Positions 32,196 through 45,982 of a stretch of DNA of 64,000 nucleotides are shown one piece after another. The notes under the pieces are model-generated. The model saw only the letters and a program-made list of their open reading frames with translations, was not told the DNA's origin and ran no database searches. The stretch is from contig NC_088312.1 of NCBI RefSeq assembly GCF_910592395.1, positions 12,092,001 to 12,156,000 on the forward strand, read 5' to 3'. The stretch comes from Lineus longissimus (taxonomy: Eukaryota > Nemertea > Pilidiophora > Heteronemertea > Lineidae). The first letter of the stretch is position 1; each line of letters starts with the position of its first letter. A program made the translations under genes and the position numbers.

Positions 32196-32201
32196 CTTTT
32201 T

Positions 32202-32252
32202 AGCTCACCTCTTAGCAGAGGTGAGCTTATCCCATACCGTGGCGTCCGTCGT

Positions 32253-32293
<41 letters not shown>

Positions 32294-33332
32294 CGTCGTC
32301 CGTTAGCAGGGCACATTTCGTAACTGTTAGAGCTATTGAGTTGAAACTTGGTACACATGTACCCTTATGTAATGACACCTGGGAGACCAAGTTTTGGTCC
32401 GATTCGTTTCATGGTTTGGCCACCAGGGGGCCAAACGTTAAAAGTGAAAATATGCAATATCTCCCTTAATAGTTGTCGGGAAATTTTGAAAAAAATATGG
32501 TAGGTACTTGTAGCAAAGGTGCATCATATATCCTCCGGGTTTTTGATTTGACCTCCTTTTCAAGGTCACAGAGGTCAAATGGTGTAAATTAGCCGTTAGG
32601 ATGTAACGATGGCACGTTTCTAAACTGCAATGACTATTGATACCAAATTTGGTACACATTTACCCCTTAGTCAGGTGATCTCAGGGACCAAAGTTTGGTC
32701 CAATATGATTCACCACTTGACCACCAGGGGGCAAAATCCAAAAACCTTAAAAATGTGATTATTCCTTAACTTCTTGCCCGATTGCCACCAATTTGATATC
32801 ATGGGTACATCTAACCACCATACAGTATATGTCACACAGGTTTTTAATTTGACCTTCTTGTCAAGGTCACAGAGGTCAAATGGCGTAAATTCGCCGTCAG
32901 GCCGTTACTATGGCACGTTTCTTAACTGCAATGACTATTGATCACAAATTAAGTACACATGTACCCCTTGGTCAGGTGATCTCAGGTACCGAAGTTTGGT
33001 GCGATCTGATTTGCCATTTGGCCTCCAGGGAGGGGGCCAAATCCTAAATTCTTCAAAATGCCATTATTCCCAGTAATGACTTGCCCGATTGGCACCAATT
33101 TTATATCATAGGTACATCTAATTCTAACAACCATTCAATGTGTCACCCGGGTCTTCTTTGATTTGACCTACTTTTCAAGGTCACAGAGGTCGAATGTACT
33201 GTAAATTGGCCATTTTGGGGAAATTGTAATTGCTTGGACCTACATCAAACCTAACACTACATGACACAAGACCATGCTCTTTATCCATCTTTCCTCCACA
33301 TGAGGTGAGCACAATGGCCCTGGCCATTTCAT
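32202..33332 (+). mobile_element. HINE-type repeat, family A copy 2
   Basis: It starts AGCTCACCTCTTAGCAGAGG, then TGAGCTTATCCC and a CGTC/CGT microsatellite (about 32247-32302), then three core modules of about 300 bp. It ends GAGGTGAGCACAATGGCCC and TGGCCATTTCAT. It is inserted in a T run of family E (TCCTTTTTT in copy 1), between T and T. It is non-coding. Confidence 0.8.
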
Positions 33333-33649
33333 TTAACAACAAACCAAGTCAATTATTTCATTGACATAATTTTGGGCCCTTCAGAATACATCTGTATCCA
33401 TTTGCCAAGTGATTGATTAAGCTGGCCTGGTCTAATAAGCATGTGAAGGCTTGACACAATAAGTTTTTGCCAAATGCGGGGATGACTTGTGGTACATGTG
33501 TTTCCAAGTTATGTACAGAAAGACTGAAGAAAGTGAAACTACTAGAAATGACGACTGAAACACCTTAAGTGAATAAGTCATGATGCTGTTATTTTGCAAA
33601 ATGTTCTTTTCTTGCTTTGCATTGAAGAAAAGTGGTTTACTTGATTGTT
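33333..33649 (+). repeat. Family E repeat copy 2, right part
   Basis: It resumes the sequence broken at 31486 (AACAACAAACCAAGTCAATT) and closely matches 42840-43157. It ends where family A copy 3 is inserted. Confidence 0.7.
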
Positions 33650-34843
<1,194 letters not shown>

Positions 34844-36502
34844 TAACCTTACACATCCAAATTTTCTAGAGTTATACTTAGCAAAAATTCAAATGAATTC
34901 TGAAAATTTCATTAATTATTGAGAGTACTTCTTGCCCCGGTAATGTTTGAGCCTATAATTTTAACCACTCGCGAGTGATTGAAAAGTTTTAAGGATATAT
35001 CCTCAGGAATATGGAAATGTGTTATTTGGATGAAATAGTCAAGGTATATTTGGGTAAAAAAACCTAAAGTAAACAGAAAATATATAATTTCTGCCAAATT
35101 CGCATATATATCCTGTAATAATTGTAAACTCCTACTTATACAAGTTTGTTCGCTGCTATTGCTAGTTTACATGTCGGGCAGTATGAATCCAGGGAAATCA
35201 ACTATAATTTTGAATTTGAAGTTGGGTGTGTTGGCCAGTGTCCACTTTATCATCACCGGCAGACATGTCTGAAGAATGTGACTGACCATCTTTTACAATA
35301 TAAATTGTCTCAAAAAAGCAAAGTAAAAGAACAGTGAAGTACATGTACTTCACCTCAAATTATCAGTCACTGATAACATGTCATTAACAAGGTCTAGTTC
35401 CAGGGCACTCTATTGACAAAGAACCCAGATCAGTTATTTTGGTTTGATTGTCATATCATCAAAAGGTTTCTGGTGTATCTCTTACCAGGTATTTCAAATG
35501 CACAGTAGAAAATCTTGATATCTCGGCCATATCTGAGGTGACGCTAATTTCTGACATAATGTCAAACTACAATGGCCCATTGTTCATCTACATACAGCTT
35601 TTCATGTATTGGTTTTGTCATCACAGTAGGATATTAAGCCTTCCAAAGTCTGGTGCAGTGGAACTTCCCTTAGCGGACACCTCTCTATTAAGGACATTAG
35701 TTTTGGCTCAAATGAGTTGTTTCTAATTAATTTAACCTCTTTAATCAGAACACCTCTCTGTTACCAGGTATTTCAAATGCACAGTAGAAAATCCCAATAT
35801 CTTGGCCATATCTGAGGTGACACATATTTCTGAAAGAATGCCTATTCTCTTAATATACAATGGCTGACTCAGCAATGAAATTTGGGATTCCCCATCATAA
35901 CGTTTTGTCATGGTCTCTTCTCTGGGATAGTGAAACTGACTTGAAAATCATAGAAATTAAATTAGTTGCCATGCACTTCTGTTTTGAGATTTTTTGGCAA
36001 AATGTCCTTTTTTAACAACAAACCAATTCAATTATTTCACTGGTATAATTTTGGGCCCTTCAGGATACATCAGTATGAACTTGCTAAGTGATTGGCTACT
36101 GATTGGTTAGTCTGACCTGGTCTCATATAAATTCATGTGATAGGCTTGACACAAATAGTTTTTGACAAGACATGGAGATGGCTGGTGGTATTTTCAAGTT
36201 GTCTGGAGAAGGACTGAAGAAAGTGAAACTACAAGAAATGAAGAGTGAAACACCTTAAATGAGTAAGTCTTGATGCTGTTATTTTGCAAAATGTTCTGTT
36301 CTTCCTTTGCATTGAACAAAATAGGTTTACTTGATAATGCGACATGCAACTGATTTTGTCGTGGGCCACAAAAAGCGAAAGCATAAAACATATTATCCTG
36401 TAATAATTGAAAACACCTACTTTTACAATTTTGTTCGCTGCTCTCGTTAGTTCACATGTCGGCGCAGTATGAATCCAGGGAATTCAACTCTACACATTTT
36501 TT
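34844..36502 (+). repeat. Family E/F repeat block, copy X
   Basis: Non-coding. The part 34850-35440 is nearly identical to 43157-43760. The part 35440-35760 matches 40060-40400 and 44270-44590. The part 35830-36330 matches 43800-44275. The repeated order of these segments shows duplication of a larger repeat rather than separate insertions. Confidence 0.65.
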
Positions 36503-37286
36503 AGCTCAGCTGACAAAGTCAGCGAAGCTGGTAATATGACTAAGAGAAACATGTCTGTCCTTCCTTCCGTGTCACTTTTGGGCATTTTGTAACCGCAAGG
36601 CCTACGCACTTCGTTGAGGCTGCTAAATTAGGCGTAACCCAAGGTGAACTCAGAAACCAAAAATCAGCGCAATCCGACCTACATTAAGCGAATGAGGTCA
36701 TCAGGAAGTTTAAACTTCATTCCTTTATACCTCTGTCCACAGAGGAAATATTGTTTTCACATCTGGCCGAATATTTTTTGATAATTTTTCATTTTTACTT
36801 GTAATGGAATTAGTTTAGGTTTCACCGCCAGTTGGCGCTACAGGCGCATTTAACTGAATTTTTGACGATTCAAAAGCCCGGGCTTTGACATATTGTTGCG
36901 CAGTTGTATTCTGCGCATGGAATTGGCCAAGGAACCAGGCTATATTTCAGCATACCCACTGTGACCAGTCTAAAGATGGAAGATTGATTTTGCAACACGG
37001 TAACCAATTTTCTGCTAAAAAGAAGTCAAGTAGGCGATATTATCACTAGTTCCTTTCAGTGGGTAGTCATAAGGTCTTTAGGGACTACTTTCAGAAATTA
37101 GTTCTAGAAAATTTGGCAACAATTCTGTGAAAACGATATTAGAAGTGCACGCTCTGTTCGCGAATTGTTTTGAAGTGGAGAATTCCCACAGTATGTGCAG
37201 TGAATCGGCATGATTCTGTTTGCATTTTAGTTTTTAGTACTACGATTCTTACATGAGTAAAAAGTAGACATTCCAAGCAACACAAT

Positions 37287-39191
37287 TGTGATAATATTAG
37301 GAATTGCTTACTATATCTATAATTATTATTTCTGTGTTTCTCTCTAGCCCTGGTGAACCCAGACACCCAGGATCGTTAACCGTTATAAGTTTCAACAGCT
37401 TCCTTCTTAATTGCTCCTTTCCATTGTTTCATAATCTCTATCTCTTAAGCTGTTTGGACCCCTTTTATGATCTTCCTGATTAGCAGCTGGTTACTAGGCC
37501 CCTGCCCTTGGCCCTGTCTGATAATCTTGTATTGATACTGCTGTGTACTGATTGGTTGTTTCTTTAATTACTGAGTGCTAGTTGGCTCAGAGCCTGATAT
37601 TTGGGCTAGGCTATTTACCCATTAGGGGTGTGAGTAATAACGTATAAATGATGATGTTAAAGACCGACCCCGGGTATAAAAGGCTCTTCACCTGTCACTG
37701 ATCCAGTGCTCAACTGATATCATTGCTCCCAGGACCTCCAACGGTCAAGATTAAAATATCCCACATAACTTTGTTATCAGGCCTCAGAATTTCCTGGAAA
37801 CTGTCAGTCAAATCTATGAATGCCTCAGCAACAACATTCTTAAAGTTCAAGTCCTATCTCCCAGCCAATAAAGAGAAATTAGAAGATTTCAGGGCCTGCC
37901 CCTCTATTTTTTGAATATGATTGGCACTATGGAGGCGGGGCAAGTAGATGGCCAGAACGAATCAGGGGCAATGTCAGTATGATGCAGCCTGGCTAGGTAA
38001 CATCAGAGGGAAAGCTATATAGGCCACATGCTGTGAGCACTCAAGTTTATCACTGCATATGTCAAGTGCAATTAGTTTATTGAAGCATAGGTTTGGCCGG
38101 GTATTGTAGTCTGGTAGAATTAGAATTCTCTGAATAAAATATTGAAATATTGCAGGATTAGGTTTACATGTAGATTTATTTTCAAATATCACTGCACACC
38201 AAAATAGTATATCGTACATTTTATTTCAACAATGCAGGAGAAAAAGCATTTTCTAAATATCAGAAAATGAAGGATACCTCAGACATTGAATTGTTTGTTG
38301 TGTTTCATTCGACTTTATCAATCAAAGCACAATTTATAGTTTCCCTTGGTTTCTTCTAGACAAGGTTAATCCACAAAGTAAAATAACACATTGATTTATA
38401 CTAGTATTCCTAAAATCCGGCAGGTCTATAGGCCTTCATTGACTAATTTGGATTGTGAGTCATGCATAAATTTAGGTTTGCTCACATGTTCTTAGCTTTT
38501 CATTTCATAAATATTTCTTTGTTTGCTAATGAGTACCTGCATGATCACTTTGAATATTAGGTGGCAAAAGAAAACTTGAAATGATTTCAAAAAATGTCTC
38601 TTTTAATTCTTTTTTCTCAAACATCCCAAATTGGAGTACATAAACCCGAAATCTAATTTTGGTAAAGCACCAAGATATGGAACTGAAGCAACCTTTTGAG
38701 ATTGTTTACACTCATCACACTTCAGTTGTCAAGCCACATTAGCCTTATCTTGCCAGCATGGGGCCAGAGCTCAGGCAGCCTGCATCTCGCAAATGTGGGC
38801 AGGCCATAGGTAAATTGCTCTCCACCCGGTGTTTGGTATCTGGAAAAGGTCGGTCTTTAAGATGTTTTGAGTAAGTCCTGGCAGATCCAGAAAGCCAGCC
38901 TTCTCCCTCTGTAGCTAAACAAGACATTTCTCTTGAAAAGCGCCAGAGCATTTTAATTGACTTCACTCTTGACCTTATAGCATGGTAAGATTCTTTTATA
39001 TCAACTCTTGTTGATACTTTGTTGTGCACCTTATTTTGTAATGTTTTAGTGTCGGTTGTAGATACGAAGTTAGAGTGACGTGGATAATAAATAATGTAAA
39101 TATATATCTTAATTGGTTTAGTCTTTGGGTTCGAGTTCAGAGTTGCGAAATTTATACGGTGACAAATATAATAAGCCCTTTTACCGCTACA
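37287..39191 (+). mobile_element. Probable solo LTR, 1.9 kb
   Basis: Family D copy 3 reads GCAACACAATAATGTTACTCC without interruption near 58755-58775. Here the same sequence is split by 1905 bp that start TGTGATAATA and end CCGCTACA, with CAAT duplicated at 37283-37286 and 39192-39195. TGT..ACA ends and a 4-bp duplication fit a solo LTR. A TATA-like GTATAAAAGG at about 37674 followed by an initiator-like TCACTGATCC supports a promoter. A DNA transposon with a 7-bp duplication (ACACAAT) is the alternative. Confidence 0.6.
37674..37683 (+). promoter_or_regulatory. TATA-like box in the probable solo LTR
   Basis: GTATAAAAGG after a GC-rich stretch, followed about 25-30 bases later by TCACTGATCC. 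This is a plausible core promoter for the LTR, judged by sequence only. Confidence 0.4.
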
Positions 39192-39972
39192 CAATAATGT
39201 TACTCCCATAAAAAGTGATTCAAAATTGACGGAGCTACGGTATTCTGTTCGGCAATTGGCAGCGCTGATAAAATACATTGCATGCTAATGCATGCCAAAT
39301 GGCACACTTTAAAAAAAAAGGTGCTCATTGGACAACGTAGGGAATCACCAGAAAGGACGTCATCGCTGGTCTAAATAAAAAATAGATGGGTTCCCGATTG
39401 ACTCACTAGGGATACGCAGCAGAGCACAATGTCATAAAACGACCCTTTGTAAATTCCAATCACCTGCAGGACGGTAATTCCTGCAGGACAGGTCAATTTC
39501 TCTCAATAAAGTTAATTTTGTTGACTCCTGTAATCTCTACCTTATTTGAAAAAAAGACAGTGGTGTTAGTCCCAAACTGGTCATTTCTATTTATTTTGAC
39601 CTCTGTTATCAGGATACCTCTCAATTACAGACAGCAGTTTGTATCCTTGTGCTGTACAACCCAGCCAGGACATACTACAGGTGTCCATGGAGAAGTCATA
39701 TCCTCTCGGACACTTCTTGTCTGTAAAGCTACCGATACAACATAATGAACTTAGGGATATCTTCCGTTGCCTCCTGTCATATTTACATACCATGGATGAT
39801 TAGTTCAGTCACATTTCATCCAGCTGGCAGCTCTGCATTGGAAATTTTAGTGGTATATTATGTTCTCTTGACCTTTAAACAGTAGTATAAAGCCGATATT
39901 TACTACTTTACACCGCCAGTCCTGTGTTATTAGGTCATCCAGCTGAGCGCCAGGCCCGGCTTTGGCCTTTTG

Positions 39973-41107
39973 TCACCTTAAATTATCAGTCACTAATCAC
40001 ATGTTCATATCAATGATATAATTCCAGGGCACTCTATTTGACAAAGAACCCAGATCAGTTATTTTGGTTTGATTGTCATCTCATCAAAAGCTTTCTGGTG
40101 TATCTCTAACCAGGTATTTCAAATGCACAGTAGAAAATCCTGATATCTTGGCCATATCTGAGGTGACACTAATTTCTGAAATAATGTCAAACTACAATGG
40201 CCTATTGTTCATCTACAAACAGCTTTTCATGTATTGGTTTTGACACCACAATAGTATCTTAAGCCTTCCAAAGTCTGGTGCAGTGGAACTTCCCTTAGCG
40301 GACACCTCTCTATTAAGGACATTAGTTTTGGCCCAAATGAGTTGTTTCTAATTAATTTAACCTCTCTAATCAGAACACCTCTCTATTATTAAAGGACAGC
40401 ACTTGTCAGTCCCAAAGTTCTACTGTATTTCATACCACCCCATTCAGGTAGTAGATAAAATGTTAGGGACTCTACAGGCAGCAGCTAGGTAGGCAAGATA
40501 AAGTTACCCAAAGTCACCAATAGGGGTCTCTCCCATCCCTCAGTGCCTAAAAAATAATCACGCTTGTACAAGGGCTATATCTAGTGGTGAATCCGACATG
40601 ACACTGTGCCCTCACTTTGTATATCAGTCACCAAACCATGGCCAATTCAACCAGCCTGCTCCTGCCTACGGTCTAAGAAAATGAAACTAAACTGGCAAAC
40701 ATGTTTCTGATGACAATCTATTGATTGAGTCTAAAAATAATCTCGATAGATATATTTGGCAAACATTATCGGTTAGTTCGGCCTCACCGTCTGTGTGGTA
40801 TGATTCCCTGAATGATTTCCAAGTAACTCCTACCGGGAACTTGTGTTGCCACTGCTCTCAAGTGACACCTTTACACAATATCAGACATCTTCACGAAGTG
40901 TCCAATTGGATAATGACAATAGACACAGGGGGTTCTCCAGGATTTTGAGCAGAAAACGCTCATACAAATAAGTGAAATAGTCCTTGGACCATATGCTCAC
41001 CTGGGTTCTTATTATTTGACATGTTACGTCAAGATATTGAGGTAATCAAAGTTGGCCATCAGCGGCCAATATATGATTTTCCCTGACTGCTGTGACACTT
41101 ACTTATC
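39973..41107 (+). repeat. Family E/F repeat block with a small TIR repeat
   Basis: Non-coding. The part 39975-40400 repeats 35360-35770 and 44270-44590. The part 40390-41100 is nearly the same as 45983-46870. It includes the 145-bp repeat at 40281-40425. Confidence 0.65.
40281..40425. repeat. Possible pogo-like MITE
   Basis: Begins CAGTGGAACTTCCCTTAGCG and ends GTTCTACTG followed by TA. The ends are inverted over about 9 bases with mismatches. Starts of the form CAGTRGAAC followed by CGGACA recall pogo/Tigger-type ends, but a TA on the left is missing. A second copy at 44480 is interrupted by the Kolobok-like element. Confidence 0.4.
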
Positions 41108-41840
41108 ATACTCCCGCCACAGTGGGGGCATTATGTACTTGGGTGGTTTCCGGCCGCCGCACTGAATTTTGAACTATAACTCAAGAACCCCTTGTTCGGC
41201 TGACTTGAACTTTAAGGGGTGTAGGCCTAGTGTGTCAAAGGGTCCCAAATGGCCGCCAGCCGCCATCCTAGGTTTTCGCATTCCGCTCAGTAACTGAAGA
41301 ACTAGAGGTCCGATAGACTTCAAACTTTTGTGATATAATGATCTGTGGTAGGGGAGGTTCCCTATCGATTTTGGGCGTGTTCCAAAATCCAATATGGCCG
41401 CCACCTGCCATCCTAGGTTTTTGCATTCCGCTCCTTAACTGAAGAACTAGAGGTCCGACAGACTTCAAACTTTTGTGGTGTAATGGTCTTTAGTCGGAGA
41501 GGTTCCCTATGGATTTTGGGCGCATTCCGCTCAGTAACTGAAGAACTAGAGGTCTGATAGACTTCAAACTTTTGTGATGTAATGATCTGTGGTAGGGAAG
41601 GTTCCCTATCGATTTTGGGCGTGCTCCAAAATCCAATATGGCCGCTAGCCGCCATCCTAGATTTTTGCATTCCGCTCGTTAATTGAAGAACTAGATGTCC
41701 GAGAGGCTTCAAACCTTTGTGGTGTAATGGCCTATGGTGGGGGAAGTTCCCTATCAATTTTGGGTGCGTTCAAAAATCCAATATGGGCGCTAGCCGCCAT
41801 CTTAGATTTTTGCATTCCGCTCGTTAATTGAAGAACCACA
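41108..41840 (+). mobile_element. HINE-like repeat, family C copy 1
   Basis: It opens with a short palindrome (CCCGCCACAGTGGGGGCATT) and continues as four to five tandem modules of about 120 bp. Each has CATTCCGCTCGTTAACTGAA, AGACTTCAAACTTTTGTGG and CCAATATGGCCGCCAGCCGC. The plan of a palindromic head and tandem core resembles families A, B and D, but I did not find a matching 3' hairpin. Non-coding. Confidence 0.55.
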
Positions 41841-42079
41841 TGTCCAAATTTTCTAGGGTTGCACCTCCGAGATTTATTTCTAATTATTGGGAGTACCCCT
41901 GGCCCCTGGTAGTGATAAAGCCTGTATAGCATGAAACCTACAAGTTTTTCCACTCTGGAGAAATTGAAAAGTTTTTAGGATTTGGAAATGTGAGATTGGG
42001 GCTGTATTATACGCGCCGTCACCCATCCAAGTTATTACCGCTCCCAACGTTGCTTAACTTTGGAGAATTGATCGAGATC
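41841..42079 (+). repeat. Family F repeat fragment
   Basis: Matches 23226-23460 closely (GAAACCTACAAGTTTTTCCA and ACGCGCCGTCACCCATCC). Confidence 0.6.
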
Positions 42080-42829
42080 AAATGGTAGATACTCTTAGCA
42101 AGGATACATCATGCATGATACAGGTTTTTGATTTGACGTACTTGACAAGGTCACAGAGGTGAAATGGCGTCAATTGACTATTTGAGCATAACTGTGGCAC
42201 GTTTCTTAACCCCTAAGGCTATGAACTTAAGACTTTGTACAAAGAACCCCCTAGGTAAGGTGACCTCTGACCCTGAATTTCAGTCCGGTCTGATTACCGA
42301 CTTGGCCACCAGGGGGCCAAAAGGGAAAACCTAGGAAGTGTGATATCTCGCTTGTTAGTGATTTGTTTTCAAAAATATTTTATGGTAGGTTTTTCTAGCA
42401 AGGATACAACATATATCATATGAGTTTTTGATTTGACGTGCTTTTCAAGGTCACAGAGGTCAAATGGCGTAAATTGGTCATTTGAGTGTAACTATGGCAC
42501 GTTTCTTAACCATTAAAGCTATGAACTTGAAATTTGGTATGCATGACTCCCTACGTCATGTAACCTCGGACACTGAATTTCAACCTGATCTGGTACTCAA
42601 CTTGGCCACCAGGAGGCCAAAATTAAATAGGTATAAAGTGCAATATCTCGTTTATTAGTGACTTGTTTTTGATGATATTCTTATGGTACTTACTCCAAGC
42701 AACGATACATCACATGTCATACCGACTTTGGTTTGACCTATATACTATACATGTACAATGTTTCTTAACCAGGAGGAATTCCAAGGCACCAAATATCTAT
42801 ACGGTGAGCACAATGGCCCCTGGCCATTT
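42080..42829 (+). mobile_element. HINE-type repeat, family B copy 2, 5'-truncated
   Basis: Two to three core modules almost identical to 20780-21530, including the end GGTGAGCACAATGGCCCC and TGGCCATTTCAT. The 5' palindrome and microsatellite are missing. Confidence 0.75.
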
Positions 42830-44590
42830 CATTTTGTCAACAAACCAAGTTAATGATTTCATTGACATAATTTCAGGCCCTTCAGGATACATCAATATAT
42901 ACACGTGCCAAGTGATTGATTAGTCTGGCCTGGTAATATAAAATCATGTGATAGGCTTGACACAATAAGTTTTTGCCAAGATACGGGGATGACTTGTGGT
43001 ACATGTGTTTCCAAGTTATGTACAGAAAGACTGAAGAAAGTGAAACTACCAGAAATGAAGACTGAAACACCTTATGTGAGTAAGTCATGATGCTGTTATT
43101 TTGCAAAATGTTCTTTTCTTGCTTTGCATTGAACAACAGTGGTTTACTTGATAGTTAACCTCACACATCCAAATTTTCAAGAGTTATACTTAGCGAAAAT
43201 TCAAATTAATTCTGAAAATGTCATTAATTATTGAGAGTACCTCTGGCCCCGGTAATGTTTGAGCCTATAAGTTTAACCACTCGCGAGTGATTGAAAAGTT
43301 TTAAGGATATATCCTCAGGAATATGGAAATGTGTTAATTGAGAGAAATAGTCAAGGTATATTTGGGTAAAAAAAACCCAAAGTAAACAGAAAATATATAA
43401 TTTCTGCCAAATTCGCATATATATCCTGTAATAATTGTAAACACCTACTTTTACAAGTTTGTTCGCTGCTATTGCTAGTTTACATGTCAGGCAGTATGAA
43501 TCCAGGGAAATCAACTATAATTTTGAATTTGAAGTTGGTGTGTTGGCCAGTGTCCACTTTATCATCACCGGCAGACATGTCTGAAGAATGTGACTGACCA
43601 TCTTTTACAATATAAAATGTCCCAAAAAAGCAAAGTAAAAGAATAGTGAAGTACATGTACTTCACCTCAAATTATCAGTCACTGATCACATGTCCATTAC
43701 AATGATCTAGTTCCAGGGCACTCTATTGACAAAGAACCCGGATGTCATTTTGGTTTGATTGTTATATCATCAAAAGGTTTCTGGACCACCCTGTTAAGCC
43801 TATCATTTTCATGCCTATTCTCTTAATATACAATGGCCTACTCTGCAATGAAATTTGGGATTCCCCAACATAACGTTTTGTCATGGTTTCTTCTCTGGGA
43901 TAGTGAAACTGACTTGAAAATCATAGAAATTAAATTAGTTGCCATGCACTTCTGTTTTGAGATTTATTTCACTGGTATAATTTTGGGCCCTTCAGGATAC
44001 ATCAGTATGAACTTGCTAAGTGATTGGCTACTGATTGGTTAGTCTGACCTGGTCTCATATAAATTCATGTGATAGGCTTGACACAATTAGTTTTTGACAA
44101 AACATGGAGATGGCTGGTGGTATTTCAAAGTTGTCTGGAGAAGGACTGAAGAAAGTGAAACTACAAGAAATGAAGAGTGAAACACCTTAAATGAGTAAGT
44201 CTTGATGCTGTCATTTTGCAAAATGTTCTGTTCTTCCTTTGCATTGAACAAAATAGGTTTACTTGATAATTTGTTTGATTGTCATCTCATCAAACCTTTC
44301 TGGTGTATCTCTTACCAGGTATTTTAAATGCACAGTAGAAAATCCCGATATCTTGGCCATGTCTGAGGTGACACTAATTTCTGAAATAATGTCAAACTAC
44401 AATGGCCCATCTACATACAGCTTTTCATGTATTGGTTTTGTCATCACAGTAGGATATTAAGCCTTCCAGAGTCTGGTGCAGTGGAACTTCCCTTAGCGGA
44501 CACCTCTCTATTAAGGACATTAGTTTTGGCTCAAATGAGTTGTTTCTAATTAATTTAACCTCTCTAATCAGAACACCTCTCTATTATTAA
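42830..44590 (+). repeat. Family E/F repeat block, copy Y
   Basis: Non-coding. It follows copy X segment by segment but lacks the family A insertion present at 33650-34843. It ends in a copy of the 145-bp repeat that is split by the element at 44591. Confidence 0.65.
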
Positions 44591-45978
44591 AGGCCATATA
44601 TCAAGGTTTGAAAACATGCTTGATACTCATGAAATATGTTGAGGGTTAAAAAAACAAGATCCCAGACATTAAAAAAATTCTAATAATAAAGTCATTATTT
44701 AGTTATTTCAATTTTCAATTTTAAACTATTTGAATTTCCCACCACACACAACTTTAGATTAGTTCCACATGTGGCCGCTAGGGATTTTTTGATGACGTAG
44801 ATCAGGTCAGTCAGAACAAAGCAAGATGGCTTCCGCATACAGTTCAGAGAGTGAGAGAGTGAATTTGAGGATGTTTTGGTCGATACAGAAGGATATTTAA
44901 ACGTTGAGCCGTACATGTTCGAGCCATTAATATCACTAGATCATAATGAGAGTGATCATTCGGACGAAAGTGATTAGAATTTGTGTTTAATCAATTTGCA
45001 TGGCAGACCTGCCGATATAGCAAAGAAGACATTGATAGACGGTTGCAGATGCATAACATGTATGATTTTTGAACAGACTAATGTTGCACAATATTGATTC
45101 GCCTCGTCAGTGTTGTATCGCCAGTTATGTCATGACGCTGAACTACTATTGAAAAGTGACGGTATTATGCACAATCATCTTGACGTGACGATATAATGCC
45201 GTGCAACGTTAGATAGGCCGAGATGTCAGATGACAATAATCTGTCATTGACAGTGGCTGTCACTGACACTGACCTGTGTCGCTGTCACCTTGCTATGGCT
45301 GGAACACAAGAAGACACTATGCGGTATCACAGGCCCCAATAGGGCCTACACATTATGTATAACAACCGACCTCAGCAGCCTCGGGCATTAAATGCAATTG
45401 ACATGGTTGGAACAGCTGTTTTTAACAAGTGGCATTTAATATTCAGTTGGATGCAGATATCCGGCTTCATGTGATAATCCGTATCGATAAAGTGATCACT
45501 GCAAAGTTTGGCCGAAGGCCCAGGCTTCCATTACTCCAAACGTTTGCACTTCCGAATCCACAGCTTCCTCCTCTCTCGTTCAACTGGCTATGGAAATTCA
45601 TGAAAATTGGTCCCATCCGTCATTCGATTGTTCTTTGTGCTATCCTTGACACAATTCGGAGCCACACAATACACCATAGTGAATGAAACACATTACTTCC
45701 AGGTGTGCATAATTAATTAAGGCCCTCCTGCTTTTATGATTGCATGACATGTACAGATAACCTGATCTACATCACAACTTTTGCTGAACCCGCCACCTGG
45801 CTCTAACAAGCCAGTTGCTAGCCTGATTAGGTAATCAAGTTGTCAAACACATAATTGGCTATATCTTCAAAATGGATGGAGCTAATTGCATTTGGTTTTC
45901 TGTATTGTATAAAGTGTTAGGTACACTTTTGAAATCATCTTACCGCAGAAAATGGCAAAAAACCTTGATATATGACCT
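44591..45978 (+). mobile_element. Kolobok-like element, 1.39 kb, TTAA duplication
   Basis: The ends are AGGCCATATATCAAGG at the left and the complement of AGGTCATATATCAAGG at the right. TTAA lies at 44587-44590 and 45979-45982. The unoccupied site at 40386-40400 reads CTATTATTAAAGGACAG, so the duplication is confirmed by comparison. TTAA targets with AGG ends fit Kolobok; piggyBac usually starts CCC. An ATG at 44826 opens a short acidic segment that, with one indel, includes an EPYMFEP-type motif seen at the start of some transposon-linked proteins. Otherwise there is no transposase. Confidence 0.8.
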
Positions 45979-45982
45979 TTAA

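Larger units (their letters stand above)
36503..39972 (+). mobile_element. HINE-type repeat, family D copy 2 (hosts solo LTR)
   Basis: It starts AGCTCAGCTGACAAAGTCAGC after a T run and ends with CAGCTGAGCGCCAGGCCC near 39972, where the 3' hairpin is decayed. The segment 39390-39970 matches 59690-60260 in copy 3. A 1.9 kb insertion occupies 37287-39191. No gene is seen. Confidence 0.7.

Noticed and set aside
38745-39278. 177-codon minus-strand ORF
   Set aside because: No recognisable domain, lies across the end of the probable solo LTR and HINE sequence, and composition looks like chance.
41174-41953. Repetitive minus-strand ORFs with SGMQKSRMA repeats
   Set aside because: Translations of the tandem modules of family C; the frame is kept only because module length is near a multiple of three.
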